Positions 1 through 6,103 of a DNA stretch of 9,282 bases are shown one piece after another. The stretch's first letter is position 1; every line of letters begins with the position of its first letter. The DNA lies in NCBI GenBank assembly GCA_021821585.1, contig JAKACF010000043.1, positions 1 through 9,282 on the forward strand, given 5' to 3'. Source of the stretch: Actinomycetes bacterium (GTDB lineage Bacteria > Actinomycetota > Acidimicrobiia > Acidimicrobiales > Bog-793). Under the pieces are notes generated by a model. That model worked only from the letters and a program-made list of their open reading frames with translations. It ran no database searches and was not told where the DNA came from. A program made the position numbers and the translations under genes.

Positions 1-2
1 TG

Positions 3-1151
3 TCCAGGCTCACCCCGGAGAACATCGGGGAGCTGCTCTTCGACGACGTGCTGTGGGCCAAGCGGGCCAGGGAGGAGCACGACGCCTTCGCCGACGCGCT
101 CCGGGACAAGGGGGTCGAGGTCTACTACTTCGGCCAGCTGCTCGCCGAGACGCTCCAGGTCGACGAGGCCCGCGCCTTCGTCCTCGACCGCGTCTGCACC
201 GAGGAGATCCTCGGCCCGACGCTCGTCGGTCCCCTCCGGGACCTCTTCGAGGACCTCGACGGCCACCACCTGGCCGAGCTCCTGGTCGGTGGCGTGTTGA
301 AGGCCGACCTCCAGCCGCTGCGGACCCACAGCCTTCGATGGGACACCTTGAAGGCGGACGACTTCGTGCTGGCACCGCTGCCGAACCATCTCTTCCAGCG
401 GGACAACTCCTCGTGGATCTACGGCGGCGTGACGATCAACCCGATGGCCAAGCCGGCCCGGCGGCGCGAGACGCTCCACAGCCGGGCGATCTACCGCTAC
501 CACCCGCTCTTTCAGAGCCGTCGCTTCCCCATCTTCTACGGCGACGACGACGCCGCCCACCTCCCCGCCTCCATCGAGGGGGGCGACGTCCACGTCATCG
601 GCCACCGGGCGGTGATGATCGGGATGGGGGAGCGGACGACGCCGATGGGCGTCGAGATCGTGGCGAGGGCGCTGTTCGCCGCCGGCGAGGCGGACCGGGT
701 GGTCGCCGTCGAGCTGCCGAAGAGCCGCTCGATGATGCACCTCGACACGGCCATGACGATGGTCGACTCGGCGACCTTCGTCCTCTACCCCTACTTCGAC
801 CGGCACCTGCGCTCCTGGACGATCACGCCGGACGGCGACAGCGCCGGCCTCGCGGTCCGTCTCAACAGGAACCTCTGGCACGCACTCGCCGAGGTGCTCG
901 AGGTGGACGAGGTGACCGTCCTCACGACCGAGGAGGACATCCGGGCCGCCGAGCGTGAGCAGTGGGACCACGGGACGAACTTCCTCGCCGTCGCTCCCGG
1001 CGTGGTCTTCGGCTACGAGCGCAACGTGGCGACGAACACCATGCTGCGCAAGAACGGCATCGAGGTGGTGAGCGTGGCGGGGGGCGAGCTCGGCCGCGGC
1101 CGGGGCGGCCCGCGCTGCATGACCTGCCCGATCTCGAGGGAGGCGGCGTGA
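3..1151 (+). CDS. arcA: Arginine deiminase ArcA (5' end cut off by window edge)
   Basis: Hydrolyses L-arginine to L-citrulline and ammonia, the first step of the cytosolic arginine deiminase pathway. The frame is open to the left edge, and the first visible residues (SRLTPENIGELLFDDV) match the family near residue 30, so roughly 30 N-terminal residues are outside; 382 residues are visible. All catalytic positions are present, counted from the first visible codon: D134 in FQRDNSSWIYGG, E192 in IEGGDV, H246 and D248 in MMHLDTAMT, and the nucleophile C372 in GGPRCMTCPI (codon 1116-1118). Their mutual spacing agrees with the Pseudomonas enzyme numbering (D166, E224, H278, D280, C406) as remembered. 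The residue before the nucleophile is Arg rather than His, which also occurs in other deiminases. The stop overlaps the arcB start (GTGA, 1148-1151). The family and the likely activity are secure. Confidence 0.97.
   Translation, partial: SRLTPENIGELLFDDVLWAKRAREEHDAFADALRDKGVEVYYFGQLLAETLQVDEARAFVLDRVCTEEILGPTLVGPLRDLFEDLDGHHLAELLVGGVLKADLQPLRTHSLRWDTLKADDFVLAPLPNHLFQRDNSSWIYGGVTINPMAKPARRRETLHSRAIYRYHPLFQSRRFPIFYGDDDAAHLPASIEGGDVHVIGHRAVMIGMGERTTPMGVEIVARALFAAGEADRVVAVELPKSRSMMHLDTAMTMVDSATFVLYPYFDRHLRSWTITPDGDSAGLAVRLNRNLWHALAEVLEVDEVTVLTTEEDIRAAEREQWDHGTNFLAVAPGVVFGYERNVATNTMLRKNGIEVVSVAGGELGRGRGGPRCMTCPISREAA
1136..1143 (+). promoter_or_regulatory. Ribosome binding site deciding the arcB start
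   Basis: GAGGGAGG lies inside the last codons of arcA, 4 bases before the GTG at 1148. It is the best Shine-Dalgarno match in the area and selects the GTG that overlaps the arcA stop over the ATG at 1163. Confidence 0.7.
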
Positions 1152-2179
1152 GCGTCCACACGATGCCGCGGGACCCCGCTTCGCTCGGGCTGGCGGGGAG
1201 GAACCTTCTGAAGGAGCTCGACTTCACCAAGGACGAGTGGTTCTCGCTCGTCCACTACGCCCGGGAGCTGCGCACCGAGCGCCGCTTCGGGCTCCGGCCG
1301 GCCCGCCTGGCCGGGCGCAACATCGCCCTCGTGTTCGAGAAGACCTCGACGAGGACCCGCGCCGCGTTCGAGGTGGCCGCCCACGAGGAGGGGGCGCACG
1401 TCACCTACCTCGGTCCTGGCGAGTCCCAGATCGGCGTCAAGGAGTCCGTGAAGGACACCGCCAGGGTGCTCGGCCGGATGTTCGACGGGATCGAGTACCG
1501 GGGGGGCGCCCACGACGACGCCGAGCTGCTCGGGCGCTTCGCCGGCGTCCCGGTCTGGAACGGCCTGACCGACGCATGGCACCCCACCCAGGCGCTGGCC
1601 GACCTCCTCACGATGGAGGACTTCTCCGCCGAGCCGATCGAGGAGGTCGTCTGCGCCTACCTCGGGGACACGCGCAACAACACGGCGAGCTCGCTCCTCG
1701 TGAGCGGGGCCCTCGTCGGCATGGACGTCCGGCTCGTCGGTCCGCCCGCCCTCTGGCCGTCGCCCGGGGTCGTCTCGGCGGCCGAGCAGCTGGCGGGCGC
1801 CTCCGGGGGGCGGGTGAGCGTGACCGACGACGTCGAGGAGGGCGTCGACGGGGCCGACTTCGTCTACACCGACGTCTGGGTGTCGATGGGCGAGCCCGCC
1901 TCGAGCTGGGACGAGCGCATCGAGCTCCTCCTCGCCTACCAGGTGAGCGAGGCCGTCATGAAGGCCACCGGCCGGCCGGACACGCGCTTCATGCACTGCC
2001 TGCCCGCCCTGCACGGCACCGACACCGAGGTCGGCCGTGCCCTTCAGCGCTCACACGGCCTGACGGCGCTCGAGGTGACCGACGAGGTCTTCGAGTCGGA
2101 TGCCTCCGTCGTCTTCGACCAGGCGGAGAACCGGCTGCACACGATCAAGGCGATCATGCTCGCCACCCTGGCCGGCTGA
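1148..2179 (+). CDS. arcB: Ornithine carbamoyltransferase, catabolic (ArcB)
   Basis: In this operon it should run in the catabolic direction, turning citrulline and phosphate into ornithine and carbamoyl phosphate. The product is 343 residues, normal for the family. Visible motifs are the carbamoyl-phosphate loop STRTR (residues 67-71), HPTQ (145-148), the ornithine-side SMG (246-248) and HCLP with the active-site Cys (283-286). The GTG start at 1148 is chosen because a strong GAGGGAGG (1136-1143) sits 4 bases upstream and the start overlaps the arcA stop. A later in-frame ATG at 1163 is too far from that site, and a longer upstream frame only shadows arcA. The catabolic assignment rests on the position between arcA and arcC; sequence alone does not separate it from anabolic ArgF. 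Confidence 0.96.
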   Translation: MSVHTMPRDPASLGLAGRNLLKELDFTKDEWFSLVHYARELRTERRFGLRPARLAGRNIALVFEKTSTRTRAAFEVAAHEEGAHVTYLGPGESQIGVKESVKDTARVLGRMFDGIEYRGGAHDDAELLGRFAGVPVWNGLTDAWHPTQALADLLTMEDFSAEPIEEVVCAYLGDTRNNTASSLLVSGALVGMDVRLVGPPALWPSPGVVSAAEQLAGASGGRVSVTDDVEEGVDGADFVYTDVWVSMGEPASSWDERIELLLAYQVSEAVMKATGRPDTRFMHCLPALHGTDTEVGRALQRSHGLTALEVTDEVFESDASVVFDQAENRLHTIKAIMLATLAG

Positions 2180-2188
2180 GGGCCCGCG

Positions 2189-3145
2189 ATGAGGGTCGTG
2201 GCAGCACTCGGCGGCAATGCCCTCCTCGAGCGGGGGGAGCCGGCCGAGGCCGCCCTCCAGCGACGCCACGTCGACCAGGCGGTCGGGGCACTGGCCGAGC
2301 TCGCCCGCCACCACGAGATCATCGTCACCCACGGCAACGGGCCGCAGGTCGGGGTGATCGCCGAGGAGAGCGCGCGCGACGAGAAGCTGTCGGCCCCCTA
2401 CCCCTTCGACGTGCTCGGGGCGGAGACCCAGGGGATGATCGGCTACTTCCTGCTCCAGGCCCTCGAGAACGCCCTGCCTGAGAGGAGCGTCGCCAGCCTC
2501 GTCTCCCAGACGGTGGTGGGCGCCGGGGACCCGGCCTTCTCGCACCCGACGAAGTTCGTCGGCCCCGCCTACCCGAGAGCCGAGGCGGAGGCCCTCGCCC
2601 GCCGGACCGGTTGGGTCATGCACCCCGACGGCGAGAGCTGGCGCCGGGTGGTCGCCTCCCCCGAGCCGCTCGAGATCGTCGAGCTCGCTGTCATCGAGAG
2701 CCTGCTCGAGGCGGGGGTCATCCCGATCTGCGCGGGTGGGGGCGGCGTCCCGGTCGTGCGCCGGGACGGGCGCCTCGAGGGCGCCGAGGCCGTCGTCGAC
2801 AAGGACCTCGCGGCCGCCCTGCTCGCTCGGGATCTCCGGGCGGACGCGCTGCTGCTGCTCACCGACGTGGCGGCCGTGATGGTCGGCTACGGCACGCCGG
2901 CCGCCCGCCCGCTCGGCGAGACGACGGTCGCAGAGCTGCGGGCGCTCAGCTTCCCGGCAGGCTCGATGGGGCCGAAGGTCGAAGCCGTCTGCCGGTTCGT
3001 CGAGTCGGGGGGCCCTCTGGCGGCGATCGGCCGGCTCTCGGAGGCGGTCCACCTCCTCGAGGGCCGGGCCGGCACGATCCTGCGCTCGCCCGAGGGCGGC
3101 GCCCGTGCCCGGTTGGCGGTGAGCGGGAAGGGAACGCGACCGTGA
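2189..3145 (+). CDS. arcC: Carbamate kinase (ArcC)
   Basis: Transfers phosphate from carbamoyl phosphate to ADP, giving ATP, ammonia and CO2; this is the energy-yielding step of the arginine deiminase pathway. The product is 318 residues, the usual length for this amino-acid kinase family member. Characteristic segments are ALGGNAL near the N-terminus, THGNGPQVG, PTKFVGP, ICAGGGGVPVV, the VVDKDLAAALLA region, and near the C-terminus PAGSMGPKVEA. It begins 9 bp after arcB with a GAGGG at 2178-2182. Its stop overlaps the start of the following HTH gene (GTGA, 3142-3145), which implies coupled translation. The family assignment is secure. Confidence 0.96.
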   Translation: MRVVAALGGNALLERGEPAEAALQRRHVDQAVGALAELARHHEIIVTHGNGPQVGVIAEESARDEKLSAPYPFDVLGAETQGMIGYFLLQALENALPERSVASLVSQTVVGAGDPAFSHPTKFVGPAYPRAEAEALARRTGWVMHPDGESWRRVVASPEPLEIVELAVIESLLEAGVIPICAGGGGVPVVRRDGRLEGAEAVVDKDLAAALLARDLRADALLLLTDVAAVMVGYGTPAARPLGETTVAELRALSFPAGSMGPKVEAVCRFVESGGPLAAIGRLSEAVHLLEGRAGTILRSPEGGARARLAVSGKGTRP

Positions 3146-3816
3146 CCCCGGCGAGCGCGCTCGTCGGCAGCGACCTCGGACGCAGGGTCCGCCACCGCCG
3201 GGAGGAGCTCGGGCTCGGCCTGGGCGAGCTCGCCGCCCGCTCGGGCATGGACGCCACCTTCCTCGCCTACCTCGAGCGCACCCCGGTCCCCTCCCTCGCG
3301 GGGAGCGACCTCGACCGCCTCGCCCGGGCCCTCGAGACGACACCGGGCTTTCTGCTCGGGGCCGAGGCCACCCGGCCGCCGGGCCATGGCCGGCCGGTGC
3401 GCCGCCCCGAGGTGAGGGACCTCGACAAGAACGAGGCCGTGGCGCTGCTCGCAAAGGGGGGAGTCGGCCGCGTCGTGTTCGATGACGGCCGCCGGCTCGC
3501 CGCCCTGCCGGTGAACTTCGCCGTCGAGGGAGGAGAGATCGCCTTTTGCGCGGGCGCCCGGCTCGCCGCCTCTCTGGCGGCGACGGACCGGGTGAGCTTC
3601 GAGGTCGACCGTCTCGACGAGGTGACGGGGGAGGCCTGGAGCGTGCTCGTCGCCGGTCCCGTGCGCACGAGCGAGGACGGCGGGGAGCTCGCTCGCCTGA
3701 GCTCGCTCGGCGCCGAGCCCTGGGTCGGCCGGGACGGGCTCACCAGCGCCGTGTGGGTCACGCTCGACGAGGTGACCGGACGGGCGCTCCGGGCGCGTGT
3801 GGGAGGGAGACGATGA
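3142..3816 (+). CDS. XRE-type HTH fused to a pyridoxamine-5'-phosphate-oxidase-like flavin split barrel
   Basis: Two-domain protein of 224 residues. Residues about 12-73 have the layout of a Xre/Cro helix-turn-helix: a basic first helix (GRRVRHRREELG), LGELAARSGMDATFLAYLER as the HTH core, and a closing helix ending FLLG. Residues about 91-220 match the Pyridox_ox_2 type of FMN-binding split barrel, with LLAKGGVGRVVF, LPVNFAV, FEVDRLDE, EAWSVLVAGPV and a late VTGRAL. Such barrels bind flavin, F420 or heme; the ligand here cannot be read. It starts at a GTG overlapping the arcC stop, with AAGGGA upstream, and its own stop overlaps the next start. A redox- or cofactor-sensing regulator of the arc operon is the natural inference. 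An enzyme with a degenerate HTH is the alternative. Confidence 0.88.
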   Translation: MTPASALVGSDLGRRVRHRREELGLGLGELAARSGMDATFLAYLERTPVPSLAGSDLDRLARALETTPGFLLGAEATRPPGHGRPVRRPEVRDLDKNEAVALLAKGGVGRVVFDDGRRLAALPVNFAVEGGEIAFCAGARLAASLAATDRVSFEVDRLDEVTGEAWSVLVAGPVRTSEDGGELARLSSLGAEPWVGRDGLTSAVWVTLDEVTGRALRARVGGRR

Positions 3817-4340
3817 GCCTGCTCGACAACCTGGACGGGTTCGACCAGCGGGGCTCGGTCGTGCTCACGCGGTCGGAGTGCCTCGCCCTCATGGACGCAC
3901 CCGCCGGCGGGAGGGTGGGGCGGATCGGCATGGAGATGGCCGGCATGCCGGCGGTGCTGCCCCTCAACTACGTCCTCCACGGCGACGACATCGTGCTCAG
4001 GGTGGGCCCGGGGTCCATCCTCGGGGTGGCTGCCCACGGGCCGGTCGTCGCCTTCGAGGTCGACGGGACGATCGACGGGTACGGGCGCGAGGAGCCCGAG
4101 GAGGCCTGGAGCGTCCTCGTCCGCGGCCACGTCTCGGTCGTGCGCGACCCCGTCCTGCTCGACGAGCTGGCCGCCTCCGGGCTCACCCCGCTCGTCCCCG
4201 AGGCCGGCGAGGTGTACCTCCTCGTGCGCACCGAGCGGGTCACCGGCCGGCGCTTCCATTTCGGGGCGCTCGCGAGGTACGCGATGGCGGCGGCTCCACG
4301 AGACGACGGCCACCACGGGAGAGGAGAGGAGTCGCCATGA
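3813..4340 (+). CDS. Stand-alone pyridoxamine-5'-phosphate-oxidase-like split-barrel protein
   Basis: 175 residues, essentially one FMN-type split barrel (residues about 15-155), with no HTH and no signal peptide. It shares the spine of the barrel in the preceding gene: GGRVGRIG, VLPLNYVLHG, VVAFEVDG, EEAWSVLVRGHV and VTGRRF. The N-terminal lead MSLLDNLDGFDQRG and the C-terminal basic/His tail are its own. The ATG start overlaps the preceding stop (ATGA, 3813-3816) and has GGGAGGGAGA at 3801-3810. Members of this family are FMN- or F420-dependent reductases, heme-degrading enzymes or simple cofactor binders; the substrate is unknown. Position suggests a role in the same low-oxygen programme as arcABC. 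Confidence 0.86.
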   Translation: MSLLDNLDGFDQRGSVVLTRSECLALMDAPAGGRVGRIGMEMAGMPAVLPLNYVLHGDDIVLRVGPGSILGVAAHGPVVAFEVDGTIDGYGREEPEEAWSVLVRGHVSVVRDPVLLDELAASGLTPLVPEAGEVYLLVRTERVTGRRFHFGALARYAMAAAPRDDGHHGRGEESP

Positions 4341-4603
4341 CCCACGAGCCGGTCTGGACGGTGGAGATCTACTTCACAGAAGACGAGAACCGGACGAGGG
4401 CGGATGCCCGCCTCAGCACCGGCACCCGCGAGATCGACGGCTGGGGGCGCTCCAAGCGCAGCCCGACCGACCCCGACGTCCCGTCGATCGGCGAGGAGCT
4501 CGCCGCCGCCCGGGCCCTGTCGGACCTCGCCCACCACCTCCTCCACGAGGCGGCGGAGGCGATCGAGGACTTCGAGGGGCGGCCGGTCCACCTGGTGCGC
4601 TGA
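4337..4603 (+). CDS. DUF1876 protein resembling mycobacterial Rv1738
   Basis: 88-residue cytosolic protein. Its backbone (WTVEIYFTEDENRTRADARL near the start, GWGRSKRSPTDPDVPSIGEE in the middle, then AARALSDLAHHLL) follows M. tuberculosis Rv1738 as I recall it, including the W-T-V opening, the R-A-x-A-R-L strand, the D-P/N-V-P-x-I-G-x-E turn and the A-R-A-L-S-D-L helix. Rv1738 is strongly induced by hypoxia through DosR, and its structure resembles ribosome hibernation factors. The start ATG overlaps the previous stop (ATGA, 4337-4340) with GAGGAG at 4326-4331, 5 bases upstream. It is the last gene before a hairpin. A role in ribosome silencing is inferred and not demonstrated for this family. 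Confidence 0.88.
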   Translation: MTHEPVWTVEIYFTEDENRTRADARLSTGTREIDGWGRSKRSPTDPDVPSIGEELAAARALSDLAHHLLHEAAEAIEDFEGRPVHLVR

Positions 4604-4615
4604 GCGCGGGAACCT

Positions 4616-4639
4616 CTCGTCGGGGGCCTCCCCGGTGAG
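4616..4639 (+). terminator. Hairpin closing the arc operon (terminator-like, no U tract)
   Basis: A 10-bp stem begins 12 nt after the DUF1876 stop. Arm 4616-4625 (CTCGTCGGGG) pairs with 4630-4639 (CCCCGGTGAG) around a GCCT tetraloop; eight pairs are Watson-Crick and two are G-U wobbles. No T-run follows, as is common in high-GC actinobacteria, so termination strength is uncertain. It also covers the region where a -35 element for the next gene would lie. Confidence 0.5.
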
Positions 4640-4645
4640 TAGGCT
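4640..4645 (+). promoter_or_regulatory. Candidate -10 element for the SCO unit (possibly leaderless)
   Basis: TAGGCT fits the actinobacterial TANNNT -10 pattern and lies 8 bases before the GTG at 4654. Transcription would then begin at or within a base or two of the start codon, giving a leaderless message. No good -35 hexamer is seen at normal spacing (about 4617-4622 reads TCGTCG), which is frequent for such promoters but lowers confidence. Confidence 0.4.
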
Positions 4646-4653
4646 CGGGCCCG

Positions 4654-5481
4654 GTGAGGGATCAGGCCGTGCTGTCGGAGGCCGAGAGGGCGGCCGCCTT
4701 CGCCGAGCCGCCCCCGAAGGTGCCCCGCCGGACGGTCGGCCTCGTGGTGCTCGCCTGCCTCGTCCTCGGGTTCGGAGGCATCGTGGTCGACCACTTCTTC
4801 GCCGGCCCGAGCGCGACGCCGCCCATCCCGCCCGCCAGCGCCACCTCGGTGCCGCAGTTCCCTCGGCCCACTGCGCCGGACTCCCCGTCGCTCGGGGCGC
4901 CTCTGTCGAAGATGATGGAGCTCACCCCGCTCCGCCCGCAGAAGGCTCCCCCGCTCCGCCTGGTCTCGGCCTCGGGGCGTGCGGTGAGCCTGTCCTCGTT
5001 CCGGGGCAAGGTCGTCGTCCTCAGCTTCTTCGACGCCTCCTGTGACGACATCTGCCCGGTGATCGAGCGGGAGGTGAAGTCCGCCCTCTCCGACCTCGGG
5101 CGCAGCGGGGCGAGGGGTCGCGTCGAGTTCCTCACTGTCAACACCGACCCGCTCGCCGTCTCGCCGGCCGACGCCCGCCCGGCCGAGGCGGCGATGGCGG
5201 CCGTCCCGCAGTGGCAGTTCCTCACCGGCTCGGTCCCCCGGTTGAACTCGGTCTGGAGGACCTACGGCGTCTCGATCGAGGCGCAGGCCTCGTCCGGAAC
5301 GGTCTCGCACTCCGAGGCGCTCTACTTCATCGACCCCTCCGGGGTCGTCCGTGCCAGGGCGACGCCCTTCGCGAACCAGGTCGCCAAGGGGACCTTCGAG
5401 CTCTCGGCCGCCCTTGTGCGCCGCTTCGGCGAGGGCATCGCCTCGGAGGTCACCCGTCTCTCGGCCAAGGAGTCCCCATGA
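4654..5481 (+). CDS. SCO1/SenC family copper chaperone, membrane anchored
   Basis: 275-residue protein with a single N-terminal membrane span (residues about 27-49), a Pro/Ala/Ser-rich linker, and an exported thioredoxin-fold domain. The copper-binding set of SCO proteins is visible: FFDASCDDICPV gives C130 and C134 in a CxxxC, and TVSHSEALYFID gives the distal H219. SCO proteins deliver copper to the CuA site of cytochrome c oxidase subunit II or act as its thiol reductant, and an oxidase cluster faces this gene on the other strand. The start is uncertain: GTG 4654 suits a leaderless message, while in-frame GTG 4669 has GAGGG (4656-4660) upstream and would remove only 5 residues. The stop overlaps the next start (ATGA, 5478-5481). 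Confidence 0.9.
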   Translation: MRDQAVLSEAERAAAFAEPPPKVPRRTVGLVVLACLVLGFGGIVVDHFFAGPSATPPIPPASATSVPQFPRPTAPDSPSLGAPLSKMMELTPLRPQKAPPLRLVSASGRAVSLSSFRGKVVVLSFFDASCDDICPVIEREVKSALSDLGRSGARGRVEFLTVNTDPLAVSPADARPAEAAMAAVPQWQFLTGSVPRLNSVWRTYGVSIEAQASSGTVSHSEALYFIDPSGVVRARATPFANQVAKGTFELSAALVRRFGEGIASEVTRLSAKESP

Positions 5482-6098
5482 GCCCGCCCACGCCCGAGGG
5501 CGCCCTGCTGCCCTGGTACCGCCGGCGAGGCTGGTTCGTCGGCGGGGCGGCGGCCGTCGTCGTCGCCGCCACCGTGCTCACCGACCTGCCCCAGCACGCC
5601 TCGAAGGCGGTGCAGGCGTCGGAGGACACGAGCATCGTGAAGGAGATCAACACCGACGTGAAGGGCTGCGCCTTCGCGCTGAACGAGAGCCTCACCATCC
5701 ACCGGGATCTCGTCGCACACCGCGTGAAGGCCAAGGACCGCCCGCTCATCCCGGGGCTGCTGCGGGACGACCAGGTCGCCTGCTCGTTCGCCAACAGCGA
5801 CATCTTCAACCTCTCGAACGTCGAGGTGCCGGGCTCGGGTGCCAGCAGGTACCTCCAGGCGATGGTCGGGACCATCACCACCTGGGCCACGGCGGACGCC
5901 ATGGTCGCGATCGAGGCCGTGCAGAAGTCCTGGGCGGGCGGCTCCGGGACGGCCGCCGGGGCGTCGCTCGCCAGGGCGGGGAGGAATCTCGCCCACGACA
6001 GGGCGCTCGCCGAGAGCGAGCTGCAGTCGGCGGAGCAGCTGCTGAGCGCCCGCCTTCCCCCCCTCGTGCTGCCGGCGGTCGGGCCTCAACCCGGGTAG
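5478..6098 (+). CDS. Membrane-anchored protein of unknown function coupled to SCO
   Basis: I do not recognise a family. The 206-residue product has a cytoplasmic Arg-rich stretch (YRRRGW), one membrane span at about residues 19-35, and an exported, mostly helical domain. That domain has only two cysteines, C64 (DVKGCAF) and C102 (QVACSF), and two histidines close together (IHRDLVAH). The last third is Ala-rich and probably forms long helices, and the tail is Pro-rich. The ATG start overlaps the SCO stop (ATGA), so the two are almost certainly co-translated. A role beside SCO, such as a disulfide partner, copper relay or scaffold in oxidase assembly, is inferred from position only. Its stop overlaps by 13 bp the end of the convergent gene on the other strand. 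Confidence 0.8.
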   Translation: MSPPTPEGALLPWYRRRGWFVGGAAAVVVAATVLTDLPQHASKAVQASEDTSIVKEINTDVKGCAFALNESLTIHRDLVAHRVKAKDRPLIPGLLRDDQVACSFANSDIFNLSNVEVPGSGASRYLQAMVGTITTWATADAMVAIEAVQKSWAGGSGTAAGASLARAGRNLAHDRALAESELQSAEQLLSARLPPLVLPAVGPQPG

Positions 6099-6103
6099 GG
6101 GGG
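6058..6103. terminator. Possible two-way hairpin at the convergent gene ends
   Basis: CCCCCCT (6058-6064) can pair with AGGGGGG (6097-6103). Inside that, CGGG (6080-6083) pairs with CCCG (6090-6093) around a 6-base loop. The structure spans both convergent stop codons, so it could serve both strands. There is no T-run, and much of it is coding, so the pairing may be chance in a GC-rich context. Confidence 0.25.

Noticed and set aside
1110..1118. Inactive arginine deiminase because Arg replaces His next to the nucleophile
   Set aside because: Arg before the catalytic Cys is found in other working deiminases, and all other catalytic residues are present.
962..1147. Upstream extension of arcB inside arcA
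   Set aside because: The added residues are Arg-rich noise from the arcA frame. The GTG at 1148 has the Shine-Dalgarno and gives the family's normal length.
1013..3454. Two long minus-strand frames antisense to arcBC (1013-2014 and 2051-3454)
   Set aside because: They mirror the GC-rich third positions of arcB and arcC. The plus-strand genes carry full catalytic motifs.
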